In this document: positions 42,881 to 50,593 of the stretch, piece by piece
Numbering within the stretch: the first letter of the stretch is position 1
Layout of the letters: each line of letters opens with the position of its first letter
Program-made: the position numbers and the translations under genes
Source of the DNA: Faecalicatena contorta
GTDB taxonomy: Bacteria > Bacillota > Clostridia > Lachnospirales > Lachnospiraceae
Direction: 5' to 3'
NCBI RefSeq assembly: GCF_003149105.1
Contig: NZ_QGDS01000001.1
Span: forward strand, 139,334-203,333
DNA length: 64,000 nucleotides
Notes under the pieces: model-generated
Told to the model about the DNA's origin: nothing
Database searches by the model: none
The model's input: the letters and a program-made list of their open reading frames with translations, nothing else

Positions 42881-45200
42881 AAAGCCTAAAAAGCGCGGGC
42901 CGCAGTCGGCACAGCAGACCATTCCCTACAAGGAAATGCTGAAAGACGGTATCTGCAAGGTGCGGGAGGGCTACTATACAAAGACCCTTTCCTATGAGGA
43001 TATTAACTACGCCGTGGCTTCCAGTGACGACCAAAGCACCATTTTTGACGGGTACTGCGGGTTTCTCAATTACTTTGACAGTGCCTTGCCCTTTCAGCTT
43101 TCCTTTATCAATCACCGCTCCCGCCCGGAGAACCGTTACAACGTGAACATTTCCCCGCAGGACGACGATTTCAACAGTATCCGGGGCGAATTTACCGCTA
43201 TGCTGGAAAACCAGATTGCCAAAAGCAACAACGGTATTGTCCGTTCCAAATACATCACATTCGGGATTCAAGCAGACGGAATCGCGGCGGCCCGGCCCCG
43301 CTTGGAGCGTATCGAAGCGGATATTGTGGGGAACTTCAAGAAGCTGGGCGTACAATCGGCAACCCTTTCCGGGCGGGAACGCCTGGAGGTGCTGCACAGC
43401 CAGCTACACCCCGGAGGACGGGAGCCATTCCGCTTTTCATGGGATATGATACCCAAAACAGGTATGGGAACAAAGGACTTTATCGCTCCCACTTCCTTTG
43501 ATTTTCGCCAAAGCCGCGCCTTTCGTGTGGGAACCACATGGGGCGCGGCTCTGTATATGCAGATTATGGCTTCCGAGCTTTCCGACAAGCTCTTAGCGGA
43601 GCTTTTGGAGGTAGACGCGGAAATGACCATCACCCTGCATATCCAGACGGTAGACCAGACCAAAGCAGTGAAAACGGTCAAGGCCAAACTGACCGACATA
43701 GACCGTATGAAAATGGACGAGCAGAAAAAAGCCGCCCGGGCCGGGTATGACATTGATATTCTTCCCCCGGATTTGCTCACTTACAGCAAGGACGCGGCGG
43801 CACTCTTGGCAGATTTACAGAGCCGCAACGAGCGAATGTTTCTTCTCACATTCCTTGTGGTGAATACGGCTCCCACCCGCCAGCAGTTGGAAAACGATAT
43901 TTTCACGGTATCGGGCATTACGCAGAAATACAACTGCTTTCTCAAACGGCTGGACTTTCAGCAGGAACAGGGCTTTATGAGTAGCTTGCCCCTTGGCTGG
44001 AATGGCATTGAAATACAGCGGGGCATGACAACAAGCTCTACAGCGATTTTCGTTCCCTTTATGACGCAGGAGCTACGCATGGACGGGCAGGCGTTGTATT
44101 ACGGTATGAACGCTCTTTCTCACAATGTTATCATGGCAGACCGCAAAAAGCTGAAATCCGCTAACGGCCTGTATCTTGGCAGTACCGGCTCCGGCAAGAG
44201 CTTCGCCGCAAAGCGTGAGCTAATCAACGTGTTTCTTGCCACCAAAGACCGCATTATCGTGGTAGACCCAATGGGCGAATATGCCCCACTGGTCATGCGG
44301 CTTGGCGGGGAGGTCATAGAAATATCGCCCAATAGCCTCCATCACATCAACCCAATGGACTTAAAACTGAATTTAGCCGGAGAGGACAGTCCGCTTTCGA
44401 TGAAAGCGGATTTTTTATTGTCCTTATGCGAACTGATTATCGGCGGAAAGGAGGGCTTACAGCCTATTGAAAAAACGGTGATTGACCGTTGTGTGCGGCT
44501 GGTGTACCGGGAACTTGCCCTTGGTATCGGGGACGGAAAAATGCCCCTTTTGCAAGACCTGTATGAAACCCTGTGTAAACAGCCCGAACCGGAAGCCAGA
44601 CGGATTGCAACCGCCTTGGAGCTTTACTGCACTGGCTCCCTCAATATGTTTAACCACCCTACCAACGTGCAGACCGACAACCGCATTACCTGTATCGTGT
44701 TAAAAAGCATGGGCGAAAACCTACGCAAAATCGCCATGCACATCACAAACGAACTGGTAACACAGGCGGTAGACGAAAACTTTTCCAGAAGCCTTGCGAC
44801 TTGGTGTTACTATGACGAATTTCATATTTTGTTGCAGGACGCACTTTCTGCCAGCTACTTTGTCCGTGTATGGAAAATGCTCCGTAAAAAAGGCTGTGTA
44901 CCGAGTGCCCTCACGCAGAATGTGAAAGATCTTTTAGCCAGCCGGGAAATTGAAAATATTCTGGAAAACAGCGACTTTATGATACTGCTGTCACAGGCAC
45001 AGGGCGACCGGGCGATTCTCGCCAAACAGCTTGGTATATCGGAACATCAGCTTTCCTATATCGCCCACAGCAATTCCGGGGAAGGGCTTTTGTTCTTCGG
45101 CAATACCACTATTCCCTTTGTAGACCGTTTCCCCCGTGGTGAGATTTATAATCTGCTTACCACTCGCCCGGAGGACATCAGGGAGGCCCAAAATGCGTGA
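42837..45200 (+). CDS. virB4: VirB4/TrbE/CagE-type conjugation ATPase
   Basis: The 787-residue protein powers assembly and function of the conjugation channel. It has the N-terminal VirB4/TraC domain, Walker A GSTGSGKSFAAKRE near 448-461 and a Walker B region with CYYDEFHILL near 656-665. Start ATG 42837 follows GAAAGGAGGTTTCACCCA. It overlaps prgI upstream and the NlpC/P60 gene downstream by eight bases. Length and order match Tn1549-like elements. Confidence 0.95.
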   Translation: MAQKTKRPPVPVKSRKPKKRGPQSAQQTIPYKEMLKDGICKVREGYYTKTLSYEDINYAVASSDDQSTIFDGYCGFLNYFDSALPFQLSFINHRSRPENRYNVNISPQDDDFNSIRGEFTAMLENQIAKSNNGIVRSKYITFGIQADGIAAARPRLERIEADIVGNFKKLGVQSATLSGRERLEVLHSQLHPGGREPFRFSWDMIPKTGMGTKDFIAPTSFDFRQSRAFRVGTTWGAALYMQIMASELSDKLLAELLEVDAEMTITLHIQTVDQTKAVKTVKAKLTDIDRMKMDEQKKAARAGYDIDILPPDLLTYSKDAAALLADLQSRNERMFLLTFLVVNTAPTRQQLENDIFTVSGITQKYNCFLKRLDFQQEQGFMSSLPLGWNGIEIQRGMTTSSTAIFVPFMTQELRMDGQALYYGMNALSHNVIMADRKKLKSANGLYLGSTGSGKSFAAKRELINVFLATKDRIIVVDPMGEYAPLVMRLGGEVIEISPNSLHHINPMDLKLNLAGEDSPLSMKADFLLSLCELIIGGKEGLQPIEKTVIDRCVRLVYRELALGIGDGKMPLLQDLYETLCKQPEPEARRIATALELYCTGSLNMFNHPTNVQTDNRITCIVLKSMGENLRKIAMHITNELVTQAVDENFSRSLATWCYYDEFHILLQDALSASYFVRVWKMLRKKGCVPSALTQNVKDLLASREIENILENSDFMILLSQAQGDRAILAKQLGISEHQLSYIAHSNSGEGLLFFGNTTIPFVDRFPRGEIYNLLTTRPEDIREAQNA

Positions 45201-47187
45201 TACGGGTAGGCCGGGCCGCTTGCGGTTCGAGCCGGAGGGACAGGCGGCAACTTCGGGCCAACTTGACCCGAAGTCAAAAAAGCGGACTGCACCGAAAAAG
45301 GTAATTGCCGGAAAAACACCCCCTCCGACCTCCGACCCGCTGGGAACTTCGCTGTCTGTGGGCAATCGCTCTGGCTCGGCCCCGCCTGATACGAAAAAAC
45401 GAAAATTGCAGTTTGAAGATGAAGCCGCCCCGGAAATAGCTACCCCGCCGAAATATGCTGACCCCACAACTTCGGGCCAACTTGGCCCGAAGTCGGGAAA
45501 GCTCCGGCAGGACAGCAAGAAGCCCCGACCCTCTGAACGTCTGCGGCGCGACGGTGAGCCACCGCCCGGCGACGAATCCGCTTCCCGTAATGGTTCTACC
45601 AGCAAAAAGGCGGCGCAGGACGGTAAGCGTATGGAGAAATCAAAGCTCCGTATGGAAAAAAGCGGCGAAAAGCTGAATACTGCCCGTGAAAAATTGGCGA
45701 ACCAGAAACCGCAGAAGAAACCCGGCCCGGTCAAAGCCTTCAGCCGTTCCACCCGGTATCAGTCATGGCGGTATGTGCATGGAAAAATCCATCAAGTGGA
45801 GCATGAAAATGCAGGCACGGAAGCCGCCCACAAAACCGAGCTTGCCGAAGAACACCTTGTCCGGGGCGGTACACGCTTTATGAAGCACCGTATCCGCACC
45901 AGACCTGCCCGGCAGGTTCGCAAGTGGGAACATAAGCATATCAGCGCAAGGGCCGATTACGCTTACCGCCAGCTTGTGCAGGAGAATCCTAGCCTGCAAA
46001 GTAACCCGGTTTCCCGGTTCTGGCAGAAGCAACAGCTAAAAAAGCAGTACCGAAAGCAAGCAAAGAAAGCCGCAAAGCAGGGCAAAAAAGCGGTGAGGTT
46101 CACAGAAAAAGCAGCCCGGACGATTGCGGCTTTTGTAAAGAGCAACCCAAAGGTTTTACTGCTTGCGCTGGTAATGTTCCTGCTGATTGTGATTCTGCAA
46201 TCCTGCATGGCGGGAATTACCACCATTGGCAACGGCCTGATTAGTGTTGTAGGCGGCACCTCTTACGGTTCATCGGACAGCGATATTAAAGCCGTGGAAG
46301 AACGCTATACCACACTGGAAAAGGATTTGCGGGAACGGCTCTCCCGGATAGAACAGGATTATTCCGGCTATGACGAGTACCGCTATTCCGTGGACGAAAT
46401 CGGACATGACCCCTTTGAGCTGGCTTCCTACCTGACTGCCAAATACGGCGGCTACACCCCGGCACAGGTACAGGCAGAACTGCAAGCCCTGTTCGGACAG
46501 CAATATATCCTGACCATCACGGAAACGGTGGAGGTACGCTACCGCACTGAAACCGACACTTGGACGGACGAGAACGGCGAAACCCATACCGACACCTACG
46601 AGGTTCCCTATGATTACTATATCCTCAATGTGTCTTTGAAGAATAAGTCATTGGGAGCCGTGGCTCTTTCCAATCTCGACCCGGAGCAGACGGAACGCTA
46701 TGCCATTTACCAAAAGACCAAAGGCAACCGCCCTTATCTGTTCGAGGGCAATATTTACGCTCATGCCGGGGAATACACCGATTACGACATACCGCCACAA
46801 GCTCTGGCCGACCCGGAATTTGCCGCCATGATTACGGAAGCGGAGAAATATTTAGGCTACCCCTATGTCTGGGGCGGTTCTTCTCCCTCCACTTCCTTTG
46901 ATTGTTCGGGCTTTGTGTGCTGGGTCATCAATCAGTCGGGTGTGGGAAGCGTGGGGCGAACCACCGCAACAGGGCTTTACAATTCCTGTTCCCATATCCC
47001 ACCGGACGAAGCACAGCCCGGCGACCTGATTTTCTTTCAAGGCACCTACGATACTTCCGGCGCAAGCCATGTGGGAATTTACGTTGGAAACGGTATGATG
47101 ATCCATTGCGGTTCCCCCATACAGTACACTTCGATCAATACAAACTACTGGCAAAATCATTTTTTAGGCTATGGGCGTTTGCCATAA
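45193..47187 (+). CDS. NlpC/P60-type conjugal peptidoglycan hydrolase
   Basis: This 664-residue protein locally opens the cell wall for the transfer channel. It has a charged disordered N-terminus (about 1-180), a membrane segment near 322-343 (VLLLALVMFLLIVILQSC), and a C-terminal NlpC/P60 domain (about 548-664). The catalytic Cys is in FDCSGFVCW (near 571), with His in ASHVGIYVG and IHCG. Palindrome copies 9 and 10 are inside the frame and encode TSGQLDPKS (from residue 20) and TSGQLGPKS (from residue 93). The start at 45193 follows GGGAGGCCCAAA and overlaps virB4. Confidence 0.92.
   Translation: MRDTGRPGRLRFEPEGQAATSGQLDPKSKKRTAPKKVIAGKTPPPTSDPLGTSLSVGNRSGSAPPDTKKRKLQFEDEAAPEIATPPKYADPTTSGQLGPKSGKLRQDSKKPRPSERLRRDGEPPPGDESASRNGSTSKKAAQDGKRMEKSKLRMEKSGEKLNTAREKLANQKPQKKPGPVKAFSRSTRYQSWRYVHGKIHQVEHENAGTEAAHKTELAEEHLVRGGTRFMKHRIRTRPARQVRKWEHKHISARADYAYRQLVQENPSLQSNPVSRFWQKQQLKKQYRKQAKKAAKQGKKAVRFTEKAARTIAAFVKSNPKVLLLALVMFLLIVILQSCMAGITTIGNGLISVVGGTSYGSSDSDIKAVEERYTTLEKDLRERLSRIEQDYSGYDEYRYSVDEIGHDPFELASYLTAKYGGYTPAQVQAELQALFGQQYILTITETVEVRYRTETDTWTDENGETHTDTYEVPYDYYILNVSLKNKSLGAVALSNLDPEQTERYAIYQKTKGNRPYLFEGNIYAHAGEYTDYDIPPQALADPEFAAMITEAEKYLGYPYVWGGSSPSTSFDCSGFVCWVINQSGVGSVGRTTATGLYNSCSHIPPDEAQPGDLIFFQGTYDTSGASHVGIYVGNGMMIHCGSPIQYTSINTNYWQNHFLGYGRLP
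45250..45274. repeat. 25-bp palindrome, copy 9 of 16 (in coding sequence)
   Basis: In frame in the NlpC/P60 gene, encoding TSGQLDPKS. One deviation, A at position 17, which changes Gly to Asp. Confidence 0.95.
45469..45493. repeat. 25-bp palindrome, copy 10 of 16 (in coding sequence)
   Basis: Exact consensus inside the NlpC/P60 gene, encoding TSGQLGPKS in the same phase as copy 9. Confidence 0.97.
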
Positions 47188-47204
47188 CGAAAAGGAGGTA
47201 ACTT

Positions 47205-47474
47205 TTGAACGTCAAAATTGAACGTGTCAGCAAGGACATACAGAAAACTAAGGATAAAATCAATGAGTTTCAAACGAAGCTCCGAGAACTGGAAAAGCAG
47301 AAAACCGAGCTGGAAAATCTGGAAATCGTGGACGCGGTGCGCGGCATGGATATTTCCCTGACCGACCTTGCCGACCTGCTGAAAGCAGCAAAGGCAGGCG
47401 GCGCCACTTCGGGCCAACTTGGCCCGAAGTCCGCAGTACCCGCCCAAACTGAAAAGGAGGAAATCGAAGAATGA
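47205..47474 (+). CDS. DUF4315 family protein
   Basis: The 89-residue protein is a short coiled coil (about 5-45, VSKDIQKTKDKINEFQTKLRELEKQKTELE) with the DUF4315 pattern VDAVRGMDISLTDLADLL. It is always next to DUF4366 in these elements, as here. Palindrome copy 11 lies in frame near the C-terminus (from residue 68) and encodes TSGQLGPKS. The start is TTG 47205, six bases after AAAGGAGGT. It overlaps DUF4366 by four bases. Its role in transfer is unknown. Confidence 0.85.
   Translation: MNVKIERVSKDIQKTKDKINEFQTKLRELEKQKTELENLEIVDAVRGMDISLTDLADLLKAAKAGGATSGQLGPKSAVPAQTEKEEIEE
47406..47430. repeat. 25-bp palindrome, copy 11 of 16 (in coding sequence)
   Basis: Exact consensus in the DUF4315 gene, same phase as copies 9, 10 and 12. 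Confidence 0.97.
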
Positions 47475-48133
47475 AGAAATTTCGTATGATGGCGGTGCTA
47501 TGCGCCGCTTTTTTAATGGCATTTTCCTTTAGCACTGTGGCCTATGCCAGCGGCGGTGAGGAAACCCCGGAAGTAACGGAAGCTCCGGCGACTTCTGAAA
47601 CAACCAGCGACCCCAATCCCTTTACCCCAGCCGGAACGGGAACCGTAGACAATACCGCCACGGACGAGGACGGCAAGCAGTTTTACACCATTACCACCCC
47701 GGACGAAAATGTATTTTACCTTGTCATTGACCTTCAGCGGGAAACGGACAATGTGTATTTTCTGAACGCCGTGACGGAAAAAGACCTGTTGGCCCTTGCG
47801 GAGAAGTCCGAGGATACCAATGACGAAGAAAACCCGCTGTCCGCTTCGGAGCCGGAAACTACCCCCGAAGTCACGCCGGAGCCAACGCCCGAACCGGAGC
47901 CGGAGCAAAAAAGCAATACCCCAATGCTCCTGCTGGTGCTGGCGGTTGTAGTCCTTGGCGGCGGGGCTGGATATTACTTTAAGATTTACCGCCCGAAACA
48001 GGAGCAGGCCGCTTTGGCAGAGGACGAATTTGACGAATACGAGGCCGATACCTACGACGAGCAGGAGGATGATACCCCGCCGTGGGAAGTAGACGGAGAG
48101 GCCTCTGATACCGGGGAGGACGAGGACGCATGA
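47471..48133 (+). CDS. DUF4366 family surface-anchored conjugation protein
   Basis: The 220-residue protein has a cleavable signal peptide (about 1-27, MKKFRMMAVLCAAFLMAFSF), an extracellular Thr/Pro/Glu-rich region with PTPEPEPE, one membrane segment near 155-175 and an acidic cytoplasmic tail. This is the DUF4366 form found with DUF4315 in Tn1549-like elements. It probably belongs to the exterior part of the transfer apparatus. It overlaps neighbours on both sides by four bases. Confidence 0.87.
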   Translation: MKKFRMMAVLCAAFLMAFSFSTVAYASGGEETPEVTEAPATSETTSDPNPFTPAGTGTVDNTATDEDGKQFYTITTPDENVFYLVIDLQRETDNVYFLNAVTEKDLLALAEKSEDTNDEENPLSASEPETTPEVTPEPTPEPEPEQKSNTPMLLLVLAVVVLGGGAGYYFKIYRPKQEQAALAEDEFDEYEADTYDEQEDDTPPWEVDGEASDTGEDEDA

Positions 48134-48342
48134 ACTTCACAAACAGCCCCTATGAAAAAATGATGAAAGAAAAGCCTCGTCCGTGCCGCCCGGCTTCGCC
48201 GCGCAAGGCGCCGAAAGGCTCCCTCTGCCGGGATTGCAGTTATTGGAACGGCTCTGTCTGCGTAGGCGTTTGCTACCGGGATTTGATTTTACCGCAAAGG
48301 GAGGGAACTTCGGGCCAACTTGGCCCGAAGTCGGACTTATGA
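48130..48342 (+). CDS. Small cysteine-rich conjugative-element protein
   Basis: The 70-residue protein has a cysteine cluster CRDCSYWNGSVCVGVC (about 33-48) and ends in the palindrome-encoded TSGQLGPKS followed by Asp-Leu. Both ends overlap neighbouring genes (ATGA at each side), which supports real translation. A metal-binding role is suggested by the cysteines. No family name is certain. Confidence 0.65.
   Translation: MNFTNSPYEKMMKEKPRPCRPASPRKAPKGSLCRDCSYWNGSVCVGVCYRDLILPQREGTSGQLGPKSDL
48307..48331. repeat. 25-bp palindrome, copy 12 of 16 (in coding sequence)
   Basis: Exact consensus at the 3' end of the small Cys-rich gene, seven bases before the next start. Confidence 0.97.
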
Positions 48343-48716
48343 GCGCCGAACCCCGCGAACTGACCCGCCGGGAACGTGCCGCAATCCGCAGGCTGGTAAC
48401 AGGGATGTGTGCCAACTATGACCCGGAATATGGCTGTCTGCCCCTTGATTACGGCGGTTGCTATATGCTGGATAAATGCTGGACGGGCGCATACTGCAAG
48501 TATTTTCAAAAGTCCGTGCTTCCTCTTGCCCCGGTATTGGAAGCTGATTTAGCAGAAACCTCTGCGGTGCTTTCCCGTAAGCCCTGCCCGGTCTGCGGTG
48601 CGGCCTTTCTTCCTGTCACCAGTCAGACCTATTGCTCCGAAGCCTGCCGTCGGAAAGGAAAACGTGAAGCAGACCGCCGCCGCCAACAGCGGTACAGACG
48701 CAAAAGCAAGGGGTAA
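48339..48716 (+). CDS. Cysteine-rich VLP domain protein
   Basis: The 125-residue protein has two cysteine regions: CANYDPEYGCLPLDYGGCYMLDKCWTGAYCKYF (about 24-56) and a zinc-ribbon-like CPVCGAAFLPVTSQTYCSEACRRKGKREADRRR at the C-terminus. This is the cysteine-rich VLP family of conjugative elements. A DNA- or RNA-binding role is plausible because of the basic tail. The ATG overlaps the stop of the preceding gene. A structured spacer follows. Confidence 0.82.
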   Translation: MSAEPRELTRRERAAIRRLVTGMCANYDPEYGCLPLDYGGCYMLDKCWTGAYCKYFQKSVLPLAPVLEADLAETSAVLSRKPCPVCGAAFLPVTSQTYCSEACRRKGKREADRRRQQRYRRKSKG

Positions 48717-48718
48717 GG

Positions 48719-48830
48719 TGTCACGAAGTTTGCTTGAAAAAGACTTGATTTCCGGGGCTTTCCGGCCCCGGTTTCAAGGAAAAGGTATCTATGCTTCATA
48801 CCCTCGCTTTTTGAGGGTAACAGCGTGACA
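48719..48830 (+). ncRNA. Putative three-way-junction structured RNA
   Basis: A closing stem TGTCACG (48,719-48,725) / CGTGACA (48,824-48,830) encloses two hairpins. One is at 48,734-48,778 (CTTGA...CCGGGGC / GCCCCGG...CAAG), the other at 48,799-48,819 (TACCCTC / GAGGGTA). It fills almost the whole spacer between the VLP gene and the next gene, whose ribosome binding site starts about 20 bases later. I know no matching Rfam family. It may be a leader element, or a DNA structure for transfer. Confidence 0.5.
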
Positions 48831-48856
48831 TTTCTATGTATGAGAACGGAGGGAAA

Positions 48857-49411
48857 ATGAGCGATAACGTAAAAGGATATGAAATCAAACGTGCCATTGT
48901 CTTTGAGAATGACCGTGGCTTTGCCCTTGGGGAAAATCCGCAGGCAGTACAGCCCTTTGCCACATGGCAGTTTACCGAGGACGCAAGCGGCAGGCGCGAC
49001 TACTATTGGGGCCACTATACCACCAATAAATCCGCCGCTACAAGGGATTATGAGAACCGTGTTTCGGAGTATCAGCATGATTACGGCGTATCCGAAAAAT
49101 CGGCTTACCGATATTATTCTACACAAAGGCCGGTGGATATTGGCACGTTTCCCAAAACGGAGAACGGCCCGTTATACCTTGTGAACTTTGATAAGCGGGA
49201 AAGTGTGGAACAGGGCCGATTTCTGGCGTGGGGCTATCTTGTGTATGACGCACCCCTGACGGAAAAGCAGCTTGCCGATTATGAGCTTCGGGCCGCTCCC
49301 GGCAATCCCGATAGAAAAGGCCCCATGCGGGAACAGGCGCAAAGCAAGGCTGAAAGTAAATCCATTGCCGCCCGTTCTTCCCTTACTAAGAATATGGAAA
49401 AGGACAGATAG
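48857..49411 (+). CDS. Conjugative-element protein of unknown function
   Basis: The 184-residue soluble protein (MSDNVKGYEIKRAIVFENDRGFALGENPQAVQPFATWQF...) is typical of the region between the VLP gene and the relaxase genes in Tn1549-like elements. It is polar, without membrane segments, and ends in a basic Ser/Lys-rich tail. Function is unknown. The start at 48857 follows GAACGGAGGGAAA. Palindrome copy 13 starts four bases after the stop, and the GNAT cargo gene is inserted behind it. Confidence 0.7.
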   Translation: MSDNVKGYEIKRAIVFENDRGFALGENPQAVQPFATWQFTEDASGRRDYYWGHYTTNKSAATRDYENRVSEYQHDYGVSEKSAYRYYSTQRPVDIGTFPKTENGPLYLVNFDKRESVEQGRFLAWGYLVYDAPLTEKQLADYELRAAPGNPDRKGPMREQAQSKAESKSIAARSSLTKNMEKDR

Positions 49412-49415
49412 CAAA

Positions 49416-49440
49416 ACATCGGGCCAACTTGGCCCGATGT
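49416..49440. repeat. 25-bp palindrome, copy 13 of 16 (compensated variant)
   Basis: T to A at position 3 is matched by A to T at position 23, so the palindrome stays perfect. It marks the junction to the GNAT cargo gene. Confidence 0.96.
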
Positions 49441-49460
49441 TCGTTAGAAATGAGGATTTA

Positions 49461-49895
49461 TCAAATTCGCTGCATTATATATCGAGATTCTTTAATAATT
49501 TCTGTTATCCGAAAGCCTAACTTTTGATATAAAGCAATGGCTCTTTTGTTATTTGCGAAAACATAAAGGAAAATGGGGAGGTTTGTTTCAGACAGACACT
49601 TTTTTAATACTTCTGTCCCTATTCCCATATTTCTATATTGAGGGAAAATATACAAATCATCAATCTCCATTTTTCCATCTACTCGATGAAAATAGTAATA
49701 TCCGACTTTTTTTCCATTTAGTGTGACACATATATACTCTTGTATATGGGTTTCAATCTTGTTTAGTACCCATAACAGAACTTTTTGATAATCAATAATT
49801 TCTCTGTTTTCGTACTCGTCAATAAGTGCCTTATTCAACTCAAAAATAGGCTCAATATCTGTATTGTCAGCAGGCTTATATTTTATTTCCACCAT
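49461..49895 (-). CDS. GNAT family N-acetyltransferase (cargo)
   Basis: The 144-residue protein has the GNAT fold with the acetyl-CoA loop FPQYRNMGIGTEVL near 93-106 and the C-terminal NKRAIALYQKLGFRI segment. The substrate could be an amino group of a small molecule or a protein. It is AT-rich and on the minus strand inside the plus-strand, GC-rich conjugation module. It is therefore a later insertion, placed between palindrome copy 13 and the DUF4316 gene. Confidence 0.88.
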   Translation of the reverse strand: MVEIKYKPADNTDIEPIFELNKALIDEYENREIIDYQKVLLWVLNKIETHIQEYICVTLNGKKVGYYYFHRVDGKMEIDDLYIFPQYRNMGIGTEVLKKCLSETNLPIFLYVFANNKRAIALYQKLGFRITEIIKESRYIMQRI

Positions 49896-50005
49896 AAATT
49901 ACTCCTATTCAAATCCCTGTTTGCCAAAACACCATAAACTCTAACCTAATTATAGCAATTCATCAGAACATATTCAATTGTAACAAAACTGAAAGGAGAT
50001 TTATC

Positions 50006-50191
50006 ATGCACGATAAAGATAACTATTTGAAAAACGCAGAGCTTTCCACCGAACAGAATTACAACATGATTGATGGGATTCCGAATAATGCCCCTCTGCC
50101 TGTTCCGCAGGCCATGCCGGAGGAAAAGCCAAAAGACCGGGTAAAGGAGCCGCCGGCAAAACGCCGGAGCCGGGAACGGGAGGAACGGTGA
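50006..50191 (+). CDS. DUF4316 domain small protein
   Basis: The 61-residue protein has the DUF4316 signature NYLKNAELSTEQNYNMIDGIPNN followed by a Pro/Arg/Glu-rich basic tail. In larger elements the domain is the C-terminus of a longer protein. Here it stands alone, so it may be the rest of a gene that was split when the GNAT gene was inserted. It has its own ribosome binding site GAAAGGAGATTTATC. It overlaps mobC by four bases. Confidence 0.7.
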   Translation: MHDKDNYLKNAELSTEQNYNMIDGIPNNAPLPVPQAMPEEKPKDRVKEPPAKRRSREREER

Positions 50192-50535
50192 GCCGCCCCA
50201 AACGCAGGCGGGGCGTTCCCCTCTACGTTTGGGTGAGTGAGGAAGAATACGCCGCCATTTGGGAACGTATGGCACAGGCCGGAACACAGAATTTAAGTGC
50301 GTATATTCGCAAGATGGCACTCAATGGCTATGTGCTGAATGTTGACCTTGCTCCTGTCCGGGAGCTGGTTTCCCTGCAACGCAGATGTGCCAACAATCTG
50401 AATCAGGTTGCCATTCATGCGAATACTTACGGCGTGTATCCGTCCGAAATTACCGCCCTACAAAAAGATTATGCAGAGTTGTGGAGCCGGGTTTCGGAGG
50501 TACTCAAACAGCTTACGGCGGTGGTGGAGCTATAA
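50188..50535 (+). CDS. mobC: MobC-like relaxosome accessory protein
   Basis: The 115-residue basic protein has the MobC pattern VPLYVWVSEEEYAAIWERMAQAGTQNLSAYIRKMAL (ribbon-helix-helix-like) and LVSLQRRCANNLNQVAIHANT. MobC proteins help the relaxase open DNA at oriT. The start is GTG 50188, overlapping the DUF4316 gene. In related elements the relaxase follows directly; here the SIR2-HerA island separates them by 4 kb. A terminator follows the stop. Confidence 0.9.
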   Translation: MSRPKRRRGVPLYVWVSEEEYAAIWERMAQAGTQNLSAYIRKMALNGYVLNVDLAPVRELVSLQRRCANNLNQVAIHANTYGVYPSEITALQKDYAELWSRVSEVLKQLTAVVEL

Positions 50536-50537
50536 GG

Positions 50538-50582
50538 AAAGCGGGGAGCGTTGGCATAATGTCGCCGCTCCCCGCTTTTACT
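50538..50582 (+). terminator. Terminator after mobC
   Basis: Stem AAGCGGGGAGCG / CGCTCCCCGCTT with loop TTGGCATAATGTCGC, then TTTTAC. It also separates the convergent HerA gene. Confidence 0.85.
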
Positions 50583-50593
50583 TTAGTAGGTAA

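Noticed and set aside
45250..48331. TSGQLGPKS as a protein sorting or protease motif
   Set aside because: The same DNA is found 12 times outside genes, so a DNA or RNA function explains the data better.
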